Of a stretch of 64,000 nt of DNA, positions 12,761 to 32,200 are shown in pieces. Below the pieces are notes generated by a model. It was given only the letters and a program-made list of their open reading frames with translations. It did no database searches and was not told the DNA's origin. Made by a program: the position numbers and the translations under genes. The stretch is taken from positions 124,001-188,000 of the forward strand of contig VIIQ02000712.1 of the NCBI GenBank assembly GCA_007449985.2, in the 5' to 3' direction. Source of the DNA: Desmodesmus armatus. Taxonomy: Eukaryota > Chlorophyta > Chlorophyceae > Sphaeropleales > Scenedesmaceae. Position 1 is the first letter of the stretch; each line of letters opens with the position of its first letter.

Positions 12761-13419
12761 GTCGACATGATGCCAGCACATTGTGAAGTCACCCAGTCAA
12801 ACACCGTGCAGCAGCCAGTGTGCAAGGGTGAGACTGCAGTTGTGTCCTGCTGGTCGCCCCGTCCAACACTGCTTCGGGGCAGGAGGACCAACACAGCACT
12901 GGTCCTCCAAAGGACAAGCCAGCCTGCCGCCCCTCTTCTCCCACCAGGCACACCCCCCCCCCCTGCCCCCCCCCCCCCACCATGCATGTAGCTGCCACTT
13001 CCATGTGCGGCACACAGTTGATCTTCCCTTCCTACCTGTCTTTGAAGTACCGTGTGTAATTGCTGGGGCCTAGCTGGTGCCGTAGCCATGTTGTGTGCAG
13101 TAGCCGATTGGATGTTACCCTAAGTCAGCCTTCACATGCATAGATCCATCAAGACGGATGACCAACAGGACGCCATGGGCTGTGCAACAACTTAGTTGGC
13201 AAGGCCACCTGTTGGCAACTCATGACTCAACAACAACAGGACGGAACTTCCACGGCTGGCCCCACTCACTGACGAGGCTGGTTGGCCACTTGTGACTCTG
13301 CAGGACACACTGCATTCTTGGTGGTGCTGTTGGGTTGTGCAAGCCTTGCACAACCCTTGAAGGGGGGTCAGTAGCCACGGAGGGCTGTGGGTATGGGTGA
13401 TGGCCATGTTGCTGTTGGT

Positions 13420-13975
13420 TCAGGTAAGGGTGAGCTTGGGCGGGGGCTCATGGTTGAGCGACAGGGCTTGCTTCTTTGCCGAGGCGCTGTAAGCACGCAG
13501 GGCGCACGTGACCATGCCCATCAGGGCGTCAGGCTTGTACTCACTTTGTGACAAGTGCCGTCCTGCTTGCGCATATACATCAGAAGCACAACACAACAGC
13601 AGGCCACAGCAACACTTGCGCATGATGTATAGGCCGCCCTGAATAGTGCCCAGCACGCATGGAGGTGTGCAGGATGCGTGCCTGCTGTGGCAGCCTGCGG
13701 CGGCCGACACACACCGCCTGTGCCCATGCATGCAGGATTGTGCTCTGTGCTGACTCAGCACAGCATGTGACATGCAACCTTCCACCAGCACAAACTCAGC
13801 CCAGCAGCAGCAGCAGCAGCAGGAAGTTCTCTGTGGGCAGGGTCAAGGGGTTGGTGCTGTTGTCCTTGGTGCCTACAAGCCAGGATGAGAAAGTGTTGAT
13901 TGCAGTGTTCTTGGCCTGCATGACCCCGGTGGACTTGGTGATCCATCAGCGAGCAGTGGCAGTAGCCAATTGGTT
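13420..13975 (-). pseudogene. degraded Crypton-like tyrosine recombinase fragment (putative)
   Basis: On the minus strand three pieces line up with the N-terminal core-binding region of Crypton-type/DUF3504 tyrosine recombinases: NTAINTFSSWLVGTKDNSTN followed by NPLTLPTENFL (about 13940-13820), then LMYMRKQDGT (about 13595-13565), then, after a frame change, SEYKPDALMGMVTCALRAYS (about 13545-13485). The order, the W-x-n..L..FL pattern and the DGT..Y.P..L pattern fit the family as I know it. A separate intron or insertion lies between the first two pieces. No catalytic Arg-His-Arg-Tyr domain was found downstream, so this is probably a broken copy. It could also be a host gene I have mis-modelled; the assignment is moderate at best. 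Confidence 0.45.
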
Positions 13976-14864
13976 CGGGCCGTGCGCAGGGATGTTCACA
14001 CTACTACTGATGTGCCAGCACACACCAGCACATGTTGACGGCAGTTGTGTCACCCTACACCCGTCGTCCTGCAATTGCATTAGCAACTGCAAAGGCACAC
14101 AGGCTGTGCTGGCTGCCTTACATCTTGCTGCCTGACGTGCATGCACGTCAGCTGCATCCGCTTGTGCTGGGGGTCTTTTGGGAGTGTGCAAAGAGAAAGG
14201 GCGACATAAAGGGCACGCCTGGGACCCTCTGCACATGCTTGTGCTGCTGTGCAGCGACCAGACAACACCAGGGTATTGTTGTGATGGACAGCGTGCTGCT
14301 GCCACCCAGAGGAAGGTTCTTGACATGGTTAGTCATCTCAGTTGACGCGATTAGTCAGGTTGAGGTTCAAGTGTAACCTGAGAATTAAGCTCGTTCGCAC
14401 CAACTTTTCCCATACTGGGGCAGCATTCACCATATCATACTTCTGCGTTGCCCGTCCATCGATCGAGCCCCTGTGGTCGACAGCAGCTGATCAACAGCAG
14501 CACTTTCTCATCATCAGCAGCAGCTTCAAGCCACGGACACTCAGCCAAAGACACTAAGTCCTGCGTCTGTCTGTGTATCACACCATCTCTGCATCCTTTC
14601 TGCGGACGGCACAACTCAGCGCAACGTTTGGCGCCAACAGCAGCATCTGCTTCCCCGGCAACCTCAAGCCCGCCCTGATCCGCAACACGGGCCTTACCTG
14701 TTATGGGGCATTTACACTGCAACGCTTGCTTGCTTGCAGCGAGGTCTACTCTGGTCACACATCCCTGGTGGGTTGCAACTGCTGCTGTTGTTTCTGATTC
14801 TTGCATTACCCAGGGCCGTGACTGAAAGCTATCATTTTCGAATCACACTTTCTTGCAGGCTTTG

Positions 14865-15150
14865 GCCAATGCAGCTTGTGGCAAGGGGTTCAGGATCCGT
14901 GGACACTCGTTGAAGTCATACCATATGTACCTGAAGTGTGCAGAGCTGCTGGCCACTGGGGTGCCTCAGGATCGGACGGACATTATCTGCGCCTCCTTGA
15001 AGACTTGAAAATGTGTGTGACCTTTCTGCGGGTGACAAGGTTCGAAAACTTGGGAACAGCCTGTTCTGGTACAAGCGGTGCCCACAGGCTGAGCTGCAGG
15101 ATTACGGAACAGTTGCCTACTTGGTGCATATCAAGGACAATTCCTTGGTG
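14865..15150 (+). repeat. coding-like module 'FxxSLxWYKxCPQAELQ', copy 2
   Basis: The plus strand has KLGNSLFWYKRCPQAELQDY at about 15045-15105, continuing VAYLVHIKDNSLVRVRV, homologous to the module at 11.9 kb. Just upstream (about 14880-15010) a different plus frame reads GFRIRGHSLKSYHMYLKC and also looks protein-like. Together they suggest remnants of exons of a plus-strand mobile element; no domain was recognised. Confidence 0.45.
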
Positions 15151-15427
15151 CGTGTGCGTGTGGATAGTCCAAGCGTCTCACACGATGCCAGGGCGGCTCC
15201 ACCATTGCACCGTGTGCCCCTGCCAGCACAAAACACACTTGCACCACTCGCTGGCACCAGCCACGCACACAAAAGCTCAAGCTCCTCCCCAGCACTAGTC
15301 CTGTTGCTGCACACTTCTGATTGTGGCGAGGTTTCATGCACAGCGCATGGACACCAGCAAGAACATGCGCCAACATGCAGATCACTTCTGCGGGGTACCG
15401 TGGCCAGCTGGCAGTAAGCATCTAGGG

Positions 15428-16100
15428 TGCTGCACAGCGCCGTCAGCTGGACGGCCCAGCACAGGCAAGGCATGCATGGTAGTGCCATATGGTAGTGCTG
15501 CAGCAAGCAATGCGCACAACATATCAGACAAGCAAGCAAGCAAGTCAGCAAGTCAGCATGCACAAACCCAGATGACAAAGGCGCATGCTCAAATGTTGGC
15601 ATGTGCCCAATGTGGCAAGGCATATGTACCCAATGTGGCAACACAGCCAGCAGTGCTCAGCACAGCTGGCGGTAACGGCATTGATGCGTACAACCATCTT
15701 TGCAAAGCACCACTCCTGCACAACTGCCATCAGATTCGAATCAGATCAAGATCGCACAAGCAATCTCAGAATCAGACAAGCATTCTCCGAACCAGACAAG
15801 CATTCTCAGACTCCAGCCTGACGAATTAGGTCTCCCCCAGGCAGGCAGCATGACTCATGCTGCCTGCCACACAAGTCATGTGGGGGCTGCTGGGACAGGC
15901 AGTGACCGTGTTGGAGGGATTCACACAAGGCTTCAGGCAACAAGCAGCATCAGCAACACAAGCAAGGGCAGCCGTTCCGTGCCTTCTGCCATTCACACCA
16001 AAAGCAACCAGCAATTGCAAGCACAAGCACATACGTCACTGCCTGTGCAATTACAGGCACAAATGTCACTGCATGTGCACTCACGTGAGGGCACCGAGGT
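15428..16100. repeat. dispersed repeat A, copy 2 (tandem with copy 3)
   Basis: A unit of about 665 bp that repeats directly into 16101-16735. Shared blocks in order include CAGCTGGACGGCCCAGCAC, ACATATCAGACAAGCAAGCA, AAGCACCACTCCTGCA, CTCAGACTCCAGCCTG, TGGGGGCTGCTGGGACAGGC and GGCAGCCGTTCCGTGCCTTC. Identity is high but interrupted by indels. A 29-bp perfect palindrome (15841-15869, arms GGCAGGCAGCATGA) lies inside it. No gene is supported. Confidence 0.75.
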
Positions 16101-16735
16101 GCTGCACAGCGTTGTCAGCTGGACGACCCAGCACAGACAAGGCAAGACATGGCAACATGTGCTGCAGCAAGCAGTGCGCACAACATATCAGACAAGCAAG
16201 CAGCAAGTCAGCATGCACAAACGCAAATGACAGCAGCAGTTCGCCTATGTTGGCATGTACCCAACGTGGCAACACACACTGTTGTGACAGCCACGACAGC
16301 CACGGCAGCAGCTCAGCACAGCTGGCGGTAAATGGCAACAAGGTGTACGACGTCTTTGCAAAGCACCACTCCTGCAGCACAACTGCCATCAGATTCAAAT
16401 CAGATAAGATCAAACAAGCATCCTAAGAATCAAGTATTCTCAGACTCCAGCCTGTGGCGAATTTGCCTCCCCCATAACTCATGCTCCCTGCCACAAGAGT
16501 CATGTGGGGGCTGCTGGGACAGGCAGTGACCGTATTAGAGGGCTCCACGCAAAAAACAGCATCCGCAACACAAGCAACGGCAGCCATTCCATGCTTTCTG
16601 CATTCATACCAAAGCGAGCAGCAACCACACGTCACTGAGCACACACGTCACTGCCTGTACGATCACAGGCACAACTGTAACTGCCTGTGCACTCAGCAAC
16701 GATGCCCCCATCCATTTTGCAAAGCCCCTTGACAC
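16101..16735. repeat. dispersed repeat A, copy 3
   Basis: The second member of the tandem pair, carrying the same ordered blocks as the copy at 15.43 kb, including TGGGGGCTGCTGGGACAGGC and the trailing CACTGCCTGT...CACAGGCACAA block. Its homology to the copy at 12.5 kb shows the unit is dispersed as well as tandem. Confidence 0.75.
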
Positions 16736-18857
16736 GGTGCGACCCTAGCGGCACAAATGCATGCTCTTCAATGCAGCCATCACAGCCTACCTGAGTCAGG
16801 TAACCTGACTAGCTTTTACATGCAGCCGAATTGCCCTCAAGCATCAAGTTGGGGCCAACCAAGGGCAAAAGTCCCATTTGAGCGCCCTGCTTTGTGCGGC
16901 GTTGCTGCCGAGTCAGGTATGCACTGGTGCTGTGAAAACCATCCTAGGACACTGACTTGACAACAACGCCGAACCTGCGGGCTGTCAGGATGGCTAGCAC
17001 ATGTTAGGGCAATTGCCTAGCATTCAATGCCAGGCGTGTTCTGTTCAGCAACTTCTTGAACAGAACATGGCAAAGAAAAGGCAAGCACTTGAGTCAGGCT
17101 CATGGATTGGGTGGTGCATGTTTGTTGGCTGGGCAGCCCGGCACAGGCACCTGTACGAGGCTTTACGTATGTTACGATTGAGACTGTGAGCAGAGCTGGA
17201 TCACAAGCCACTTGGGCCGACGATGCATACAACTGCCTTTTTCCTCAGCCCTTTGCTTGTGTTGCTCGTTTTGTCTACTTGCTTGCCAGACTGTCTGGCA
17301 TTAGTACTTGCTTGCCACACGGGATATGTGGAGGCCCTTGGTTCATTCTTGGCTTCTTTTCTCTCTTCTCAAGGACACTTGTGGTGGTTTGCATGCATGA
17401 CAGTGGCGGCAAACAAGCCAGCCAGCATGCTGCTACGCTGTGCCTGAATTGCTGACTCAGCATCTGAGCCAATCTGTGCAGGCAGGGCACTGTGCTGCCC
17501 CATACACTGCACAGCTGGTTTCAGGCTGGCCCGGGTGGTGTACCGGTTGCAGCGGTTGTTCATACTACCAGCCTGCGATCCTGCTACAGGGGATGCAGCG
17601 GTTCTGCATCATTCCTGTGCTGCCTGTGAGACTTGTACTGAGGTTGAGATGCCTCGTTCTGGTGCTGCTGCTTGCGCGGCACATGGAGAACAGGCAAGGC
17701 AAGAGCTTGTTAGCAACAGTGGCAGCGGATCCTTGAGGTTGTTGTGCAGGGTGCAATACTGCTGAGACAGTGCCCGGAACCGGGGAGGTAGCAAGGTTTC
17801 CTGTGGAGACACTGGGAACACACAAAGATGGGAACACAGAACACAATGTAACTAGCACTGGGTCCCCCACCGCCACCCCAGGCAACGAAAGCCTAACAAA
17901 GCAACCTCACAGTACAGTAGAAGGCGTCCAGACCAAAGCTGTGAGTCCAGCAGCCCCATCAAGCCTAGTAGGATTACCTGCAAGCAGCACCACCACCGCG
18001 CAGCGAGCGTCAGGAACAGCCCACCAGGATGCCAGGAAGGAGCATGTAGGCACAAGGGGGGAGCAATACTGCTGTTGGTCGCAGGGCGGCAGCTGTGGTA
18101 TGTTGCACTGCATGATGGGCAGAGGGTCTACTGCTGCATTGTTATGATGTCGTGTATGTACTGCTGGACCTGAACACTTGTTGCATTTCTTTGTAACATT
18201 GACTAGACAAGTCTAGTTTGACCAAGGACCTCACACAGGCTACCACTTGCCGTCACCTCAGCAGCTGATCTGCTGTTGTGCTATATTCATCTTTGAAGAC
18301 ACATGCCAACCTGCTTTAGTCAGAGCAAAGCCACCAACTGTGCCATCCACTGCTTGCAATTACACTGTCATCAGTACATGGCGGCACTGCACTCCAGTTG
18401 CACAGATGCAAACAACCCCAAACAACCTGACAGAACATTGCGCCAGGGGGCACACACAGCAGGTCCGGTCCTTACAGGCCTACACAGAGCTCATAGCAGC
18501 CCAACACAACGATCCTACATTGGCAAGCCTGGCCTGCCATTGCATACGATCAATGTGCAGCACCAACACCCCCTCCTGCCCTAACTGACCTGTCAGCAGC
18601 TGCACAAGACATGTACAAACACAAACTCCAGCAGCAGTCACAGCAGATGCACAGCCACTATTCATGGCTGTTCTGCATCCTTGCAATACTGGCTGTGGCT
18701 GAGAGGCAACAACTAAACGGTACCACCTATAGGACGACAAACTGCCGCTTCCCTCTGCAGTAGGCAACTGCTGCACCTGCGCCCCACCCCAGGCTCAACT
18801 CCCAGTGTCCGTGCGTGACCAGCAGCAGCGGCCGCTGTAACTGAATAAGCTGCCACC

Positions 18858-28023
<9,166 letters not shown>

Positions 28024-29221
28024 GGCTGTTGCTGTTCAACTCCCGCACGCTCCCGCTGGTCAGCTGCTGTGGAGCTGCCGCTGCTGTTGCCAGAAGCTCA
28101 ACCCTGCAATACAGAAACAAAGCATATGCTGTGAGATTCCATGAACGTCGTCAAGGTTCTGGCCCCTTTGATAGGCAACCCCCCAGCGGCAGCAGCAGCA
28201 CAACTGGTGCCAACAGCAGCAGTTGCGGATTGCAGCGCTGGCGCATCTTGTGCTGTGGCAAAGGTAGTGACTCCATAAGAACATTATAAGCAATTGCACG
28301 TTGAAAGTGACGATGCTATGCTCGCTGCAAAACTGTTCACCAGCCTGGGCTGCCCCGCTGCCCCTCAGCAACAACAACGGTGATATAATCCTGCAAAATA
28401 AAACATTCGATACCAACCTGAGCCGAGGTTCTCCCCCTGATGCCTGAAGCAGTGCCTTCGTGCAACGCTGCTCTGTTGCCTCTCAATTGAGCGAAAGCGC
28501 TTGATCCAACACAATCACCAACAACAACACAGGATGATGAGCCCCTGCTGGCCGAGGGGAGTCACCGGCGTTACGGGCAGCGAGCAAGTTTGACCGCAAC
28601 TGCAGCAAAAGGAGCCGACAGCAGCCATACATGTAGAACATGGATCTCTTCTGACATCTGTATAACTTTGAGAGCGCAAGCAAAGCAGACGCGGTTGCAT
28701 GCAACTGCAACTGATGCTCTTTTCAGATCTATGGTGAGGCTGCCAGGCTGTAAACAAGCTGAAACCGGCCCATACACGGGGGAATTTGCCTAACCTCAGC
28801 ATGTCAACTCTAGCCTGCTGCAGGTGATTCACAAGGGCGTGTAGGAATCAGCACTGCTGCCATCAATGCCATGCCAGCGGTCTGCCAGGCTGGACATGAC
28901 GGAGCCAGGAAGCAGTTGCCCTGCATTCCTTCCAACCGACTGAACACACTACTCCAGGCTGATGTATGCCATCAGAAAGTTCTTCCGCACGAACAGTGTT
29001 GAACCAACGACCGTCCACTGATGGTGTACAGCTGCACTAGAGTATCTGTGCAAGTCTCTCAGACCAAATGATCACGTGATCAGATCAATCACTCAGCCTA
29101 CACAGTCACAGTACAGCATTACAGTCATGGCCGTGCTTAGCAACCACCAGCTGCTGCTGGCACAGGTCAAGAAAGTCAAGAGGCAGTCAACCAGCCAGTC
29201 AACATATACAGTCAAACACGA
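28024..29221. other. intergenic region between pyruvate kinase start and DEG9-like stop
   Basis: Both flanking genes are on the minus strand, so this holds the pyruvate kinase promoter and 5' UTR and the protease 3' UTR. No coding region is supported. A small palindrome, TGATCACGTGATCA, lies near 29066. Confidence 0.5.
29119..29123 (-). terminator. possible UGUAA polyadenylation signal of the DEG9-like gene
   Basis: TTACA on the plus strand is TGTAA on the gene strand, the usual chlorophycean polyadenylation signal. It lies about 100 nt after the stop codon, a plausible distance, but the pentamer is common by chance. Confidence 0.35.
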
Positions 29222-32200
29222 TTAGTCAGCCAAATCCGCACTGCACAGGTAGGGCACCCTGTATCGCCGCTGCAGCCGCTCTGTTGCTGCGCTAGCTGCT
29301 GCTCGCTCCATAATGATCTGCCTGTCATCTTCCAACTCTATCTGTATGAACTTTTCATCCCACGCGGGACTGCCGACTTCCAGATCACCCTCACTGCTGC
29401 CATCCATGCTGCTGCTGGCGCTGCTCGAGCCGTCGCTGCCGTTGCTGCTGCCGGTGACGCTGCTGTCTTGGTAGCCGCCGCTGCTGCTGCCATTGCTGCT
29501 GGGTGACGGCGCCTGCCCGCTGCTGCTGGCCTCTGCTGCTGCCGCTGCTTCTGTGATTTCAATGGCTGTGGGTTCTGCTGCTGGCTCTACTGCTGCTGCG
29601 GAGGGAGTGCGGCTGCCCTTGCCCATGATCAGCTGCTTCAGGTGTGCAAGGTTGAGAACGTCCACCCCATTCACCCGCAGCACCTGCGCACAACAGTAGC
29701 ACAGCAAGGCATGCACCCATGCAGCTCAGCACTGTGTGGTGCTCCAACAGATGATCTCTGCTTTACTTGTGGCCCAACGATTACATCAAACCCTGAGGGT
29801 GGGATCCTGTGGTTTGGGCACATTGCCCAGGACAGCAAGTACGTTCTGCTTGTCATCCTGCTCTCAAAGGTAAGTACGCACTGGCTGGCAATGATGCAAG
29901 CTGCCATGACGCAACAGGGAGCCTGCTGCACTATCTGCAAGGCATCCAACAGCCCACACGCACCTGCAGTTTCTGGAACTGCTGGTAGCTTGTGTTGATG
30001 TTACCCATTACCACCTCAGGCAGTCAACTTCACATCCCCAGTAGTCAAGCTTGTCGGACCAAACATTTCAGTCATCAGCAGCCATCCCACAACACCACAC
30101 CTACCTGCAGGTTCTGGAACTGCTGGTAGCTTGTGTTGATGTCATCCACCAGGACCTGGCTCATGACAATGATCTGCTGGCCTGGCTTGTCCATGAGACC
30201 GTTGAGGGCCTTGTCCACCAACCGCCTGGGCGAGCTGGTGATCCAGTCATCTCCATACTCGTGCAGGTAAGGCTGACTCAAGGGCACAAACACCAGGCCT
30301 GCATTCAGCATAAACCCAGCATGCAAGACGGCATTATGCGTCAGTTCGTGAACAGGACAACATGAGATGGTGATGACGTCGATTGGGGGTGACGGGGAGC
30401 TAGTGATCCAGTCATCCCCATATTCATGAAGGTAGGGCTGGCTCAGGGGCACAAACATAAGACCTGCACCACAAGACAAAGATGACCACGAAGTTTTGAC
30501 TCAATGTGTCAACAGTGAGTGATGGGAGTAATAGGAGTGAGTGATGGGAGAGACGGGGAGTTGGTGATCCAGTCATCACCATACTCGTGAAGGTAGGGCT
30601 ATCTCAGGGGCATAAGGTAGCATCGAGGCTCTTGGCCCAGGGAAATTTCATGAGCAGGTTATAAAGTTGCAGACTGCATTGCGCGCATCATGTGGTGGTG
30701 TGGGAGGCACGCGGTCAAGCAACAGCCAAACAGCCACATGCGCACGGTGCAGTACAAATTGTACAACCCACAACCTAAATAAAACCAAAAAACCCACAAA
30801 AGTAACAGACGTGCTCACCTGCATAGATGAAGTAGCTGGGCAGCTGGTCGTACTTGTGCACGGGCACCAAAGTCTGGAGCGGCTGCAGCTCAATCTCATA
30901 CTCCAACTCCTCCCTGTTGCGCAACACCTGCATGCCACAACCACACGACACGGCACAGCACACCACAGCACAGCACGTAAGGGCACGGCATGCAGCCAGC
31001 AGCATCAAAGCAAATACTGCAGAGAGGACTGCATGCTGAGAGCAGTGCTGCTGTGACACAGTGCACTTTGTTACAGGCGACCCAAACTGCCATAAGATTA
31101 TATAAGAATAAGAAGCGCACCAGCCCTTGCGCAAAGCGACTGCACACGTACATCAACGTGTGGAGAACCCTACCTTGACGCGTGCAGTGCTGCCTGTGGG
31201 TTTGAGTGTAGTGAAGGCTGTGAAGAAGATGCGTTCACGAGCCCTGAACGGCACCGTGCCATCGTTTGCGATGGGGACACCGTCAAACTCCATCAGGACG
31301 TCACCCTTGCGCAGCACCTGTGGCGGCGGCGGGAGACATGCACAAGCACACACTAGCCTGTCAACATTGCGACTGCATGACATGTACCCGATCGCTGCAA
31401 CTCATGTGTTGAACATGCAGCATCAGTGTCAACACACATGGCACACTCTGTATCACCACACATGTGCAGCTGGGAACCTCTCCACAGGACACCAGCCTTG
31501 CGCAGCACCAAGGGCACTGATGCCTCTGATCAAACTCAGTTCAAAGTCAAACTTGAAAACAGATTTTTAAATGTCAACTGCCAAGCGACTGCCACTTGAC
31601 CAACGGTCATGCCGCCTTACTTTTGCAGTGCTGGTGGTGGGTTGGATCCTGTTGATCAGCACGCCTGTCTGGTGTGCCTTCATGCCCAGGGCCCTGCGTA
31701 GGTGTGTGTTGTCCATTGTCTGGAACACGATGCCTAGGGAGGTGAAGCCCCTGTAGCGGCCATACTTCAGCACCTCACTGGGCCACAGCACATAGCACAG
31801 CACGGCGCAGCACAACGACAACACAGCATGATCTTGTCAGCAGAAAATAAAGCAAACAAAACAAATACCGCATAAATGGGCTCGTCACATTGGACGTGGT
31901 GGCGAAGGCGTCATACATAGCATATCATGGGGTGCTGCCTGATGTCATCAACCTGCTAGCAAAGCCAGTGATGCAACACCGGCACAGCACGGCACAGCAT
32001 AGCAGATCATCCCTCACCCCATGAAGCGCCTCACAACAGGCAGTGGGATGATGTAACCAATGTTGTCAGCGTTGGGCACATTCTGGAAGGCCACACCAAT
32101 CACCACATCATCTCGCAGGGCGGGTCCACCAGAGTTGCCTGTCGGAAAGAGAAAAGCACGGGTGGCATAATTATGGATGTTGCGGAATGGTATGTTGTTG

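Larger units (their letters stand above)
11660..18857. other. gene-poor, repeat-bearing region between ARIA-like and pyruvate kinase genes
   Basis: The 7.2 kb between the start of one minus-strand gene and the end of the next has no complete gene that I can build. It contains facing C and G homopolymers, a dispersed repeat in three copies, a repeated coding-like module in two copies and a tyrosine-recombinase-like fragment (all listed separately). From about 16.75 to 18.85 kb I see nothing beyond short chance frames. Part of the region just upstream of 11659 must be the promoter of the ARIA-like gene. Confidence 0.6.
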
